NCBI GenBank assembly: GCA_034766995.1
Contig: CM068317.1
Location: 14,080,255-14,144,254, forward strand
Direction: 5' to 3'
From: Acanthacorydalis orientalis
Lineage: Eukaryota > Arthropoda > Insecta > Megaloptera > Corydalidae
DNA: 64,000 nucleotides
Positions 1-10,137 of this stretch are shown here, piece by piece (position 1 is the first letter of the stretch; every line of letters starts with the position of its first letter). The notes under the pieces are model-generated. The model did not search any database and was not told where the DNA came from. It saw only the letters and a list, made by a program, of their open reading frames with translations. Both the position numbers and the translations under genes were made by a program.

Positions 1-60
1 CACGTTTTTTGTTTAATTTTTTTTACAATATTTTGTCCATTTTTGAAATTTTACGGAACA

Positions 61-119
61 TTTATATATATATATATATATATCTATATATATATATATA
101 TATAGATATAGATATATAA

Positions 120-173
<54 letters not shown>

Positions 174-190
174 GTAGAGAGAGAGAGACA
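61..190. repeat. (TA)n microsatellite with short CA and GA tracts
   Basis: Alternating TA with a few TATC interruptions, a short CACACA run, then GAGAGAGA. The long Ile-Tyr reading frames across it are an artefact of the repeat. Confidence 0.95.
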
Positions 191-440
191 GATATAAATA
201 CCTTAACTTGCAATTAAAAAAAATATACATAAAAATTTACAAAATGCATGCTACTTCTCAATTGGTACATCTTTTCAATTCCATTTAATCTAATTATCAA
301 ATTTTTGTCTAGTCTCAAGATGAAATGATTTCAATTCATCTTTCAAATTTCTATTTGTACATTTTGTTCAGTAAATGTACTTCAGTATGGACATTTTTGA
401 ATATTTTCGAAGATTTTGGAGATAGGTCGTTAAACAAATA
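191..440. other. AT-rich spacer
   Basis: I see no gene or repeat boundary here before the TTAA that starts the next element. Confidence 0.5.
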
Positions 441-1439
441 TTAACCCTTTGCACTCGAAACATTTTTTACTTAGCTCGAAGGAATAATTAAGGTACATTA
501 ACAAATTAAAATAAATAAACTAACTAAACAAATAAACTTTTAATTATATATTGTAAATCGATACAGTTTATATAGTGCTATATAAACAATGAGATATAAT
601 TATACGTTTTTAATCTGTATATTTTTTGATTGTGTGGAATTTTTGAAAACAATCACCTATATGCATACTCGGATTATCTACACAAGTGTCTTAACAATAT
701 TTCATTTTTTTTCGGCCTCCTTGAATTTTTCTATTTGAGCACACAACACAGTCTTTAATATTCCCAGAACGTATAATTTGAAGCTTACCATCCATTCTTG
801 TTTCTTTTGCAAAGAAGAGGACGTCTTTGTGTAAAACCAACTTGTCGAAAGTTTCCTATTAGTTCATCCACTATTTGTTTAACAAATTTCAAATGCGACA
901 TATGCTTCTCGTTATTATTTATTTTAACGGTCTTATAAAGAATGAAAGAATTTACCACACAAATTTATAATCCACAAAAAAAAATATTTTTCACCACTAT
1001 TTAAGTGATTTTCGTAAAAAAAAAACAATATCACGGTGCTTATTGATCCACGCCGCCCATGTTTTTAATATAATTTAGGACAACGTCGGTGTTCTCAACG
1101 TTTTCTTTGTTTCCACCACCATCATTTTATATTCGTTGTATGCCATGTGCTAAGCATTGTAACAACTATTATCTTTCCACGCAACAAATAACATTTTATT
1201 TTTTCTACAAGCAATAACATGTTTAATTTGGAATTTCGGCTTTTTTATTTCTATAACAACATTTTTTCTGGTTCTTTTTATTGTACCTGTTAGGTGGCAT
1301 TTCATTTGTAATAGATTTTCAGCTAGGGATATACTGATATAGTACAGAATATTCCGATATCCCCGTACAGATGCAAGTTGAGTTGTGGAAAAACATATCA
1401 TGTTCCCTTACGATGGACATGTCGAATGCAAAGGGTTAA
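441..1439 (-). mobile_element. piggyBac-like transposon, internally deleted, TTAA ends
   Basis: Both ends are TTAA followed by near-identical inverted repeats: TTAACCCTTTGCACTCGA at the left, and the complement of GTCGAATGCAAAGGGTTAA at the right. TTAA target duplication defines the piggyBac superfamily. The body is only about 1 kb and holds minus-strand transposase pieces, so most of the roughly 2.5 kb expected for an autonomous copy is gone. It is non-autonomous, but could have been mobilised by a related transposase. Confidence 0.85.
780..1401 (-). pseudogene. piggyBac transposase, C-terminal half, broken
   Basis: The open stretch 1401-1150 matches the region after the second catalytic Asp of piggyBac transposases: a helix like SLAENLLQMKCHLTGTIKR, then a Lys/Arg-rich segment and a final FVAWKD strand. 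About 100 bases further on, in another frame, lies NYIKNMGGVDQ, the motif with the third catalytic Asp, followed by a stop. The N-terminal half, with the first catalytic Asp, is missing. Cut-and-paste transposase of the DDD type; this copy is dead. Confidence 0.75.
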
Positions 1440-1504
1440 AGAACAAGAGTTAATAGTATTAGTGGAAACAGTAAAAAAAAAACATTGCTTAAATAGTAAA
1501 TAAA

Positions 1505-2046
1505 AATGTATTTACTCTTCAACATAGAGTTAAACGTTCTACACGTGAGAGTCGCTGAATAATAAGTCTAGATAGACCTCCAACAAGATTTTCAATAAAA
1601 CTGATGGACGGTGGACAGTGCACCAAATCCAAAAAAATCCAAAAGTAAGTGTTGTGAAGTTATCGACAGAAGTCATGCGTCAACTGGAAAAAGAATTTCA
1701 TCCTGAAACGAATCGTAGGGTACTGTGAAGGAAAGATATCCATGACAGATAAGCAATTAAAAAAACAATTTTTAAATGTGAGCGTGGTGGAGATCATGTG
1801 AGATAACATGGTCTTGTATGGCTAATAGTGCCGATGGTAATTTGCATTTTATTGAAAGCAATATAGATAATGACATATATTTAGATGTTCCAGAAAAATC
1901 TAAAAGATAACGGCAAAAAATTAAGTATAAGAAATACCACCCAATATTATCAAGATAATGACTCTCAATATGTTGTATATACAGACAAAAAATGGTTATT
2001 ACTATATCATTGTCCACGTGCAATACAAACGCCGGAATATTCAATG
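1505..2046 (+). pseudogene. Tc1-like transposase remnant
   Basis: Conceptual translation with frame changes gives Tc1-family blocks in order: an HTH segment (NPKVSVVKLSTEVM, then HPETNRRVL), a block corresponding to the usual MVWGC region, and YYQDNDSQYVVY, the decayed form of the FQQDNDPKHT motif that carries the second catalytic Asp. The trace ends at CPRAIQTP, just before the SPDLNPIE motif, where the RTE-like insertion begins. I could not recognise the missing Tc1 C-terminus beyond that insertion. Confidence 0.6.
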
Positions 2047-2054
2047 AAATGCAG

Positions 2055-2061
<7 letters not shown>
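2047..2061. repeat. Left target-site duplication of the RTE-like element
   Basis: AAATGCAGTATTATA, repeated exactly at 3788-3802 on the other side of the retrotransposon. Confidence 0.8.
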
Positions 2062-2123
<62 letters not shown>

Positions 2124-3787
2124 GTTTATAGAGTCTGTCGACGCTTTCCGCTCTTCAACTTTTTCCTCCATTCCTTTCTATCTTGGCACAGCTGTTCGTC
2201 CAATTCTCTCTTTCTGATCGATTTACGGATTCCTTCGCTCCAAGATCTCCGTGAATGACCTCGTTTCCGTCGTTCCAGAGGTAAATACTCCATCGCTTGC
2301 TTAGACAGTCTTGTATCGGTCATTCTCTTGGACATGGCCGTACCAGGTGAGTTGTTCCCGCTCAATGTCTTCATTGATGTTGTCTTCTACGCCCGTTAAT
2401 TGCTTGATCCTTTCGTTTCTAATTCGATCACTTCTTGATATTTGACACGATTTTCTTAGAGAATCCATTTCCATGGCCGCAATTCGTCTATTATCCTCCT
2501 CTGTTGCTGACCATGCCTCCGCTCCATATAAGGCTATACTTTTAACCACTGTTTGGTAAATCTGCCATTTTCGTTGTTTCGATACTGTGGGGCTCCACCA
2601 AATACTATTTAATTTCCTAATAGCTCTTCTACCTTGTGCGATTTTTCCTCGTATTTCCATCGAGTCTTTGCATTCCTTATTAAGTTTCACTGCCAAGTAG
2701 TTGTATACCTCACAGGCTGATATTTTTTCATCATTGTCCAATTCTAATTCCGTAGTTGCAGTTCTCCCTACGCATAAATATTTGGTTTTGCCAATATTTA
2801 TTTTTAACCCTCCTTTCTCATATTGTTGTTTGAGCTTCTTGGCCATGTATTCGAGGTCTTCCTTATCCTGCGCTATAAGAACCTGATCGTCTGCAAACTG
2901 CAAGGTATATATTGTGGTTTCCTCATTAATAGGAAGGTCCATAGGATTACACTTTCGTTTCCAGTCTCGTAAAAGATATTCTACGTAAATCTTAAAAAGG
3001 GTTGGGGAAATACAACATCCTTGTCTTAATCCTTTAGTTACGGTAAATCCAATTGACAAATTTTGGCCGACTTTAATTTTTGTTGTAGATTGCCTGTATA
3101 GTTGTTTCACCGCTGTAATAAGGGTGTGGTTTATCTGAGTTTGTTATAATGCATCTCAAAGTTTCACTGTAAGTATACTATCATATGCCTTAGTTAAATC
3201 GATGAATAGTAGGTGCAATTCTCGCCCTGTTTCTATCCTCTTTCTATGAGCTGTTTGAGGCAGAAAATGTGATCCATGCACGACCTTCCAGCTCGGAAAC
3301 CGCATTGTTCTTCAACTTCTTTTCCCTGGTATTCTTGTTCTATTAGGTTCTTCTTTAAGATTCTACCATAGAGCCTGCTCAATGTTGATGTCACCTTTAT
3401 ACCTCGATAATTATCACATTTTCTTATATCTCCCTTCTTATGAATTGAGGACATATATCCAACTTTCCATTCTTCGGATATCTCATCACTATTAATACAT
3501 AAGTTAAATAGGTGAGTCACCATTCTAGCTAGTTTTACTGTGCCATTCTTTATTAATTCTGCAACTATTCCTCCTGGGCCACTAGCTTTTCTATTTTTGG
3601 ATTTTTTCATTTTTTCTTGAACTTGCTGTTCTGTTAATATTATCTCTTCTCCCTCTACTTGAACCTCTTGGAGTTCAAATTCTTGCCGTTGTTCTGTTAG
3701 GAGTCCTTTATAATACTTTTTTGCCATTTATCAAGAGATATAAAATTAATGCAGTTTTTCATTTTATCCGACTTTACACTATCTACT
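2062..3787 (-). mobile_element. RTE-like non-LTR retrotransposon, 5'-truncated
   Basis: Exact 15-bp direct repeats flank a minus-strand reverse transcriptase. On the coding strand the 3' end is a (CA)n then (TA)n tract, as expected for RTE-type elements that end in short tandem repeats instead of poly(A). The endonuclease domain is absent, so the copy is 5'-truncated, the usual result of incomplete target-primed reverse transcription. It sits at the end of a Tc1-like remnant. The clade call rests on motif recall only. Confidence 0.8.
2126..3727 (-). pseudogene. Non-LTR reverse transcriptase, frame-broken
   Basis: Three blocks in different frames make one protein. Block 1 (3727-3233) holds the N-terminal RT motifs, including KVGYMSSIHKKGD, CDNYRGI and QCGFRAGRSCMDHIF. 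Between blocks, out of frame, is FIDLTKAYDS with the motif A Asp. Block 2 (3110-2301) holds RQGCCISPTLF and FADD, the palm active site, then LYGAEAW and the thumb. Block 3 (2374-2126) is a basic C-terminal tail with the WSEGI and DRKEWR motifs common in RTE-like elements. At least two frameshifts make it inactive. Confidence 0.85.
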
Positions 3788-3802
3788 AAATGCAGTATTA
3801 TA
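3788..3802. repeat. Right target-site duplication of the RTE-like element
   Basis: Exact copy of 2047-2061. Confidence 0.8.
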
Positions 3803-3931
3803 ATATTTCAAATAAAAGGAATATAAAAGAATCCTTGTTGATCGAATAGAGAAAGATCTCCCCAAAATACACACATTGCTGGAATCTATTTTAAATCCAC
3901 TTGTTGATAGAGGAGTTCACAAAATATTAAA

Positions 3932-4743
3932 TACGATTGCACATCTGATAAGTATGGTAAAAAAGCAAGTTAAACACCGTTTTTTGGAAAAAATCGATTT
4001 TATTTCTCAACATGGTCTCCATTGAGGGCAATAGACTTGATCCAGTAAGTCTGCAAAGCACGCACTGGCGGCGGCGATGACATCCTCATTCGACAAGAAT
4101 TTCTTCCTAACTGAGCAAAGTATTTAAGTTTGGGATGAAGAATAAGTCGCACGGGGCTATGTCTAGAAAATGGGGTAGATGGAGAATTAAATCGAATCTT
4201 GAGAAATTTGCCTTTGCGACTGTGGATTTGTGGAACGATGCGTTGTCCTGCTGAAAGGACAATTTTTTGTGCACCAGTCTGGGTCGTTTTTGTTTTAACT
4301 CTTCTTTCAAACGGTCTGATATTGTTGCATAATAGGCTCCTGTTATCGTTTGTCCCTTCGTTAGGTAGTCCATCAGGATGATTCCTTGAGAAACCCAAAA
4401 AACAGTGACTATCACCTTCCCAGCTAACAAAACGGTCTTCACCATTTTCACCAGTCGTTGTCCACTGCTTTGACTGCTGATTCGACTCAGGTGTGTAGTG
4501 ATGGATCCATGTTTCATCCACGGTGACGAATCGACGCAAAAAAGCCTGCTTATTTTTTCCATTTTCGCGACAGCTGCTACAATGTTCGCTTCAAACATCT
4601 GTAGAAAGTGAAAAACGCGTCGCTTCTGGCTGAAATGTCACCTGTGCTAGTTGGAAAAGCGACACTTGATAGCTATGATGTTACTAAATGAATGTTGGCA
4701 CCATATCATAGAAATTTACCAAACTTATCAAACGACCCACGTA
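3932..4743 (-). mobile_element. Mariner K element, deleted copy
   Basis: Inverted ends: TCTGATAAGTATGGTAAA near 3944, and the complement of TTTACCAAACTTATCAAA at 4715-4732, followed outward by the typical mariner outer end ACGTGGGTCGTTTGATAAG. TA dinucleotides occur at both outer ends. At about 810 bp it is well short of a full mariner (about 1.3 kb); the N-terminal DNA-binding half of the gene is missing. Confidence 0.75.
4000..4640 (-). pseudogene. Mariner K transposase, catalytic half, frame-broken
   Basis: Two overlapping frames give mariner DD34D motifs in order: FVTVDETWIHHYTPES (first Asp), FQQDNASFHKS (second Asp) and LDIAPCDLFFIPNL (third Asp), ending in NGDHVEK, a normal mariner C-terminus. 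The N-terminal HTH pair is absent and the frame changes twice, so no functional protein is expected. Confidence 0.8.
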
Positions 4744-5253
4744 CTTTTTTTTTAAAAAAAACAGTACTATTGTATTAATTTTCATCAATCAAAGATTGTA
4801 TCATTTGAACTGCGACATAAATTTTGTACATGGTTTTACCTTTATGCATTTTTTGGTCTGAGTGTACTAAAATATCGAATTTACAAAAAGTAATTTTATT
4901 TTTAATCAATACTCATTTCTTTAGCTTCTAATTTTGATAAAATATAACACTGGCTAGATGTGTCATTAAAACTATGAGTGACCATATATGATCCCATTAT
5001 TATGAATATAATAGAAAATTCTCTTACTGTATGAAATTTTTTTATTTGCCTTATCTTCTGGTCGGAGACTTTTCTAGACTTATTACTTTACCGACTTTCA
5101 CAATTGTAACGTACTTGGTTGCAATTGGGTCATGTTAGTGAATGCACAGCAATCGATAAATCCAACAGTCTCATTAATAAATACAGTTTATAATTGCTAT
5201 GCGAACAGCAATCACACGTACAGATACTGAAAAAATCATTTGAATATACGTAC
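4744..5253. other. AT-rich DNA beside the candidate host exon
   Basis: No open frame, repeat or transposon motif recognised. If the exon at 5254-5439 is real, this is the start of its downstream intron on the minus strand. Confidence 0.4.
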
Positions 5254-5376
5254 CCTAGATGAATACGAAGGTCTACCGTCGTGCAAACCGGAAATGAACA
5301 CGGCTGCTGCTAGATAGAGTCCAAGGAGAACGGCGAGCGCACAAGCGCGACTCCGCCACGCACTACCGCCCGGCAT
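5254..5376 (-). CDS. Candidate host first coding exon, signal-anchor peptide
   Basis: In a GC-rich island, an ATG (5376-5374) opens 41 codons that end in phase 0 at a consensus donor (CTAGG/GTACGT; GT at 5253-5252). The exon could start at 5439, after a plausible acceptor TTGTTGCAG; the frame stays open upstream to a TGA at the exon edge. The peptide has Arg residues near its start, then about 19 hydrophobic residues (ALAVLLGLYLAAAVFISGL), then a polar HDGRPSYSS segment: a signal peptide or type II membrane anchor. Base composition and codon use differ sharply from all the transposon DNA. A second, out-of-frame ATG (GACATGG) lies 11 bases upstream and could act as a short upstream ORF. Later exons are not in sight and would lie below 5250 or outside the window. 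I do not recognise the gene. Confidence 0.45.
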
Positions 5377-5439
5377 AAGCCCATGTCTACCGGCCGAGCC
5401 GGCCAGCCGAAAGACAGCGTTACGCTCGTTTGACAGTCA

Positions 5440-6052
5440 CTGCAACAATTAAATTATACATACTGATATCACTGAAGTGAAAGCTCGCTATTATATATAA
5501 TTATGGCCTATGGCGTTACAGTCAAGCTCCGCACGGACTAGATTTAATGATTACACCCTCATTTTAATAACACTAATGTGCGATTTCAATTAACACAAAC
5601 AAGCGTTCATTTTCGCACACATTTTTATGGCACTGCAATAAAGTACCTCAATGACCGCTGTTCGAATTTCTGACACGTTTTCAATTAATCGAGAGGCTTT
5701 CACGTTTTTTTTTCCTCCTGTATAGAATTAAAATCTATTAACGTTGAATGAAATTCGATATTTATCACCGGAGAAAAATTAAAGCGGGGAGTTCAGAATG
5801 AAAATTTTACATTTCGAATAATAGACTTTATCTGCAATCAAATTGTAGGATATGTGTTCATTCATTCATTCGTTCTTTGGGTTGTAAATAATTATGAACT
5901 TTTATGAATACTAATTATAAATATAAATCAATTATATCAAAACTAATTATAAATCAATTACAGTAAATTCAACCTAAAGCGATGAAGACACCTTTAAATT
6001 TTTTTCAATTTAAAGTAACTACATTTGAAATTAAGGATTATATCATATTTAA
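5440..6052. other. Non-coding DNA upstream of the candidate exon
   Basis: Mostly AT-rich. GC content falls away from the exon. I see no TATA box or initiator I could defend, and no transposon motif. Confidence 0.35.
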
Positions 6053-6077
6053 TTAACACTAGATTTACGGCGATTTT

Positions 6078-6122
6078 TGTATACCTATCTCTATGGACAC
6101 GCGTCAATTTGACGCATGAAAG
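6078..6122. other. Subterminal palindrome module of the piggyBac-like element
   Basis: Reads GTATACCTATCTCTATGGA followed by a perfect palindrome GCGTCAATTTGACGC. The same module, slightly diverged, recurs at 8158-8202 here and in the separate element at 10389-10428 and 12193-12235. Its position just inside the terminal repeat suggests a transposase-binding or end-pairing site; that role is inference. Confidence 0.55.
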
Positions 6123-6176
6123 AAATCATACATTTTCTTTAAAAAACAACTTAAAAAGCCACATAATTGTACACTA

Positions 6177-6890
6177 TTAAGGGGACCCGGTGGTCTAGCG
6201 GCCTAAAATTTAAGCTATTTTAAAAATTTTTTTCTATATGAGGGTAATGAATAATGCTTTCAAATTTTTTTACACTTATTTTATTACTAATAGACTACAC
6301 AAAAATGAAAATAAAGACAAAAAAAAAATTTTTTTTAAATTAGAAAAATGATGCTGAAGTCTCCCTCTCTAAAAAAATGGAATTGCGTGGTGAATGATGA
6401 TTTATCTCTCCCTCTGATCTGAAATAAAACAATTGACGAATTTTTAATTAGTATAAGTATAGCTATCGCAGGAAGTGGAATAAAAAAAAATTGAGAAAAT
6501 GGCGCGTAGTCAAAAGTACAAGTTTGAAAACGACCAGTATTTTTGAATGTTTTGTTAATAAAAAAAATATAAATATTTTACGGAAACTATTACTTTTACT
6601 TCCAGCGAGAGCTAGAACTATTCAGAATAACATATTAAAATTTCAGACAAATCGGTCAAGTAGTTTTTTTTTTCTGGCCCCCGCAAGACGAAAAAAAGTA
6701 GTTTCGAGATAAACGCGTTTAAAGTTTCAAGCAAGTATATATTCTTCTACCTACCTGACCTTCTAATGGGCTGTAGATTCTGAAATACTCTGAATTTCGT
6801 CATCAAATTTTAACAGTATATTTTTAAGATACTATACTTTAAAAAAAAAAATCGATTTTTCGAAAATTCTAGACCACCGGGTCCCCTTAA
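6177..6890. mobile_element. TTAA-flanked MITE with perfect 18-bp inverted repeats
   Basis: GGGGACCCGGTGGTCTAG follows TTAA at 6177-6180, and its exact complement precedes TTAA at 6887-6890. Related copies of the host element at about 7540 and 8260 read ACACTATTAACTT without the insert, which shows the empty site and proves a TTAA duplication. Inside is AT-rich DNA; a 73-codon frame at 6491-6712 contains PARARTIQNNILKF but has no recognisable homology. Likely a piggyBac-superfamily MITE of a family distinct from its host. Confidence 0.8.
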
Positions 6891-7158
6891 CTTATAAATG
6901 AAACCATGAGATATATATTTATATTAAATTTATATTATTCAACGTTATTTTAGTATTCAACATTCATTCCGCGCATCTTCTACACATACTCAATTTTGTT
7001 CAACATTGTTTTGAAATGCAGATTAAACTGAAAGGATTTCGCAATTATTTTAATATCGAAAGAATTGATAAGTAAAACAGAATTTATTGAAAGAAACGTT
7101 CTGTTTCGATATAATTTATTTTTTTTTCTTTTTTATTTCAATGATTATTATTATACAT

Positions 7159-7225
7159 CAGAGGTGTGAAACTCACGGTCTTCGGGCCGCATGTGGCCCG
7201 CAGGACTCTAAAGTGCGGCCCGTCG
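7159..7225 (+). mobile_element. hAT-type transposon terminus, solo
   Basis: CAGAGGTGTGAAACTC followed by a GC-rich stem (GGGCCGCATGTGGCCC) resembles hAT-superfamily termini. No matching second end or 8-bp duplication was found nearby. A diverged relative lies at 63389. Confidence 0.45.
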
Positions 7226-7344
7226 TCCAAAGCTTCAAGTTGATTTTATTAAAATAATAAAATGGAATTTAAGAAAAATATAAAATACATTTTTAAAACA
7301 TTCCAAATTATTCTTCGTTGACAAAATAGTTCTTGCCAAAAGAT

Positions 7345-7680
7345 GGTAAGTTTCTAACAAAAAATATTATTTTTTTAATTTCTCTAAGTTAAAATTTGCT
7401 GGTAACATTTGATAATAATACTTAAAATTAATATACTTTTTTAAAATCTTATAAATTCACTTGGTTTACGACGATTTTTGTATAGAAATCATACATTTTC
7501 TTTAAAAAACAACTTAAAAAGCAACATAATTATACACTATTAACTTCTAAATGAAACCATGAGATATATATTTATATTAAATTTATATTATTCGACATTA
7601 TTTCAGTATTCAACATTCATTCCGCGCACCTTCTACACATATACTCAATTTTGTTTACACACTTTCCGCAAACAATCTTT
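7345..7680. repeat. Internal duplicate of the piggyBac subterminal block, copy 1
   Basis: Matches 8020-8368 and, from about 7455, the left end of the element (6060-7015 without the MITE). It runs into the transposase zinc-finger region at 7681. Confidence 0.7.
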
Positions 7681-8020
7681 TTACACTTTGTACAGGTGTT
7701 GTTGCTTCCGTTTCTTTTCCTCGGACCACAAATAAAAAGCGTTTAGTGATTTCGCTTCACATGCTTCCCGAGCATACAAAATTACAATAAACGCAAGTAG
7801 CTTGGTGATTGAAATTGTCCAATCACTTTTTAAAACACGACGCGTCTCCGCTTCGGCACAACATTTTATAAATTCTATCATGTTTTTGCTTATTATCAAG
7901 TGGAAGGCACTGCTTACACTACCTGTCATCACATTTCCGTTTGCGTAGCCAGTAGGACCAGCGATGTCCTTGAATATTGTGTGGACAGGTGGTCTACCAC
8001 TAAATCCGCCTACTTCAAAT
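7625..8020 (-). pseudogene. piggyBac transposase, deletion derivative
   Basis: Minus-strand open stretch with the N-terminal core of a piggyBac transposase: GGFSGRPPVHTIFKDIAGPT, a helix ending RRVLKSDWTISITKLLAF, then ILYAREACEAKSLNAFYLW. Directly after LWSEE the sequence jumps, in another frame, to the C-terminal cysteine domain (NTCTKCKKIVCGKCVN). All three catalytic Asp regions are deleted. A second copy with the same junction lies at 63570-64000 in the opposite orientation, so this derivative multiplied as such. Confidence 0.75.
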
Positions 8021-8368
8021 AATGCTGTTTCTAACAAAAAATATAATTTTTTTTTTAATTTCTCTAATTTAAAATTTGGTTGTAACATTTGATAATAATA
8101 CTTAAAATTAATATATTTTTTTAAATTATTATAAATTCACTAGGTTTACGACGATTTTTGTATGCCTATCTCTACGGACACGCGTCAATTTAACGCATGA
8201 ACGAAATCATACATTTTCTCTAAAAAAACAACTTAAAAAGCAACATAATTATACACTATTAACTTATAAATGAAACCATGAAATATGTAGTTATATTAAA
8301 TTTATAATATTCAACATTATTTTAATATTCAATATTCATTCCACGCATCTTTTTTACACATACTCAAT
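8020..8368. repeat. Internal duplicate of the piggyBac subterminal block, copy 2
   Basis: Near-identical to 7345-7655. It interrupts the transposase frame between WKKFEVG (N-terminal piece) and GGFSGRPP (core piece), so a subterminal copy was inserted or duplicated into the gene. Confidence 0.7.
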
Positions 8369-8724
8369 CAGCCTACTTCAAATTTCTTCCAAATTGTTCC
8401 ATCGACTGCAATTTCTGTATCATAGACTGCATCCAAATTTTGGAATGATCTGGAAATATTTGGGTCATTGTCGGACTCAAAATCGGATGGGATACGCGTC
8501 CTTTTCCTGCTTTGATGAAAATTCTGGAAATTTTCCTCTTCACTATCTGACGATTCCTCTGTTTGTCCACTTTCATCTGATTCGAGAATCTCAATTTCAT
8601 CCTCGTTTTCAGTCACTTCGTTTTCTTCCTCTTCACAGCTTGTGCCAGAGCACTCCTCACTTATCCTCACTATTTTCTGTAATATGTTACCACCTCTTCT
8701 AGACATATTCGGATGAATAAACAA
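8368..8724 (-). pseudogene. piggyBac transposase N-terminus, acidic region
   Basis: 118 open codons starting with a Met near the right side of the element. The chain is rich in Glu, Asp and Ser, contains the basic patch SRKRTRIPSDFESDND and ends DGTIWKKFEVG. piggyBac transposases commonly begin with such an acidic, poorly ordered stretch. It would continue into the core piece at 8020-7681, were it not for the duplicate block between them. Confidence 0.7.
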
Positions 8725-9563
8725 GGGCTATTTGTCAAAACAGTGTAAAATTGAATTTCACAATAATATCACTAATACACAAAATGCACTAGCACTTTCT
8801 TCTTGAATGCACAAACTAATAGTAACTGTAACTTCAAAAATGTCTTCAGTCTATGACTGCAACTCACATACTGAGTTTCGTTTTTTCTTCTGACAGTTAT
8901 CCCTTTCTGCAATCATGGTTTTCCAACGTAGGGCATAGACAGTGACGCCGTACCACCCACTTCAGATTTGAGATACCGGGTTCGAAGTATCGCCGCTGCA
9001 TTGTTTATGTGTACGTTTGACGTTCACTTTCTTGAAAAACTAACTATTTTATCACGTTCATGTTTATTACTGCAGTGATGCTTTCATGAGTGAAGCCAAT
9101 TTACTAACATTTATGCTTACATTCAATGCGTCAAATTGACGTGTTGCCACATTTTTAATTTCAACACTGGAAGACTTCGAGAAAAAATAAACTTTGGATA
9201 TATATTCGTACTATGAGATTATTAAAAGTCGGCAAAAAATTCCAGCGCTAAATAGTAACAGTTTCTTTAATTTGGTCATAAAACCTGAATTGCGTTAAAT
9301 TAACGCGAGTTATATATTCACATAATTCATGTGATGTCTATGAGAAGCTGACATAGACAGTTCCCATCAATAATAACTAATAAACATTCGGACTAGACAT
9401 CATCCGAGTTCTGTAAAAAGCTGAACCGACAGTTTCCATCGAATAGCGACAGACACAAACATCCGGGCTGGACAACGCCATGGGAAGCTGAATGGACAGT
9501 TCCCATCAAATAATAATATCGGAAAAGTATATAAACCGATACAAATATAGATATAAGTAGATT

Positions 9564-10003
9564 CACCGGGATCTCCACCTCCCTACGATCGACAAATTTG
9601 TCTGCCGGTAAGCTCGCCGTTTGTACGGGCGTGCGAGGTCCAGCGAAAACGCCCTCGTCCGAGGACGAGGTACCAATGACCTCGTCGCCGAGCACTGCTC
9701 CTATCAGCGGCTTAGCCTGCTGATTGCGTAGTGTGAGGCGATTGTTGGTCACTGACCTGGCACACGCCACACAAAAGAGTCAGTAAGAGGTGTGCCTTCG
9801 CCGGCCGATCTGGAGCTCCGCTGAATTGTCACCGAGAGGCGGCCCCCTGGAGGGGGCTACGGAAAATGCTCCACAACTTAGAGATGAATTTCCCTTACCA
9901 TGCAACACCCAAGGGATATGAGCTACCCGAGTCGTGAGCGCATACGCTCGGTACTCAAGTAATGCAAGGACCCTTCAGGCCCGTGCTGCTACCGATCTTG
10001 ATT
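9564..10003 (-). mobile_element. GC-rich insert flanked by 10-bp direct repeats
   Basis: TAAGTAGATT occurs at 9554-9563 and again at 10004-10013, bracketing about 440 bases of much higher GC than the AT-rich surroundings. On the minus strand an open frame starts at 9770 with MACARSVTNNRLTLRNQQ and runs through a Ser/Asp-rich stretch (GTSSSDEGVFAGPRTP), across the repeat to 9393. It resembles the 5' part of a non-LTR element with the start of a gag-like ORF1, but this is a guess from composition; it could also be a captured exon. Three nearby copies of CAGTTyCCATC lie at 9350-9510. Confidence 0.4.
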
Positions 10004-10137
10004 TAAGTAGATTTTTATAATTACATTTACACAGTAACATCTATGTAATTTTATAATAGACTCCGCTTGTGTTTTTTAATAAGAAGTTTCCGTAATACCA
10101 CCAACACAAAACTCGCGTCCTGTAAACCTAGTGTTAA

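Larger units (their letters stand above)
6053..10137 (-). mobile_element. Large piggyBac-like element, rearranged and holding insertions
   Basis: Left end is TTAACACTAGATTTACGG; the right end reads CTGTAAACCTAGTGTTAA, its inverted repeat, ending in TTAA at 10134-10137. Transposase pieces lie on the minus strand. The subterminal block (TTTACGACGATTTTTG.. to ..CTCAATTTTGTT) recurs inside at about 7450-7655 and 8145-8368, so the element is internally duplicated. It also carries a TTAA MITE (6177-6890), an hAT-type end (7159) and a GC-rich insert (9564-10003). The copy cannot be autonomous. Confidence 0.75.

Noticed and set aside
6491..6712. 73-codon ORF inside the TTAA MITE
   Set aside because: Short, in non-coding MITE sequence, no homology recognised and no other copy to test conservation.
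8930..9010. GGGTTCGAA suggesting the T-arm of a tRNA gene
   Set aside because: No acceptor stem, D-arm or anticodon arm can be folded around it.
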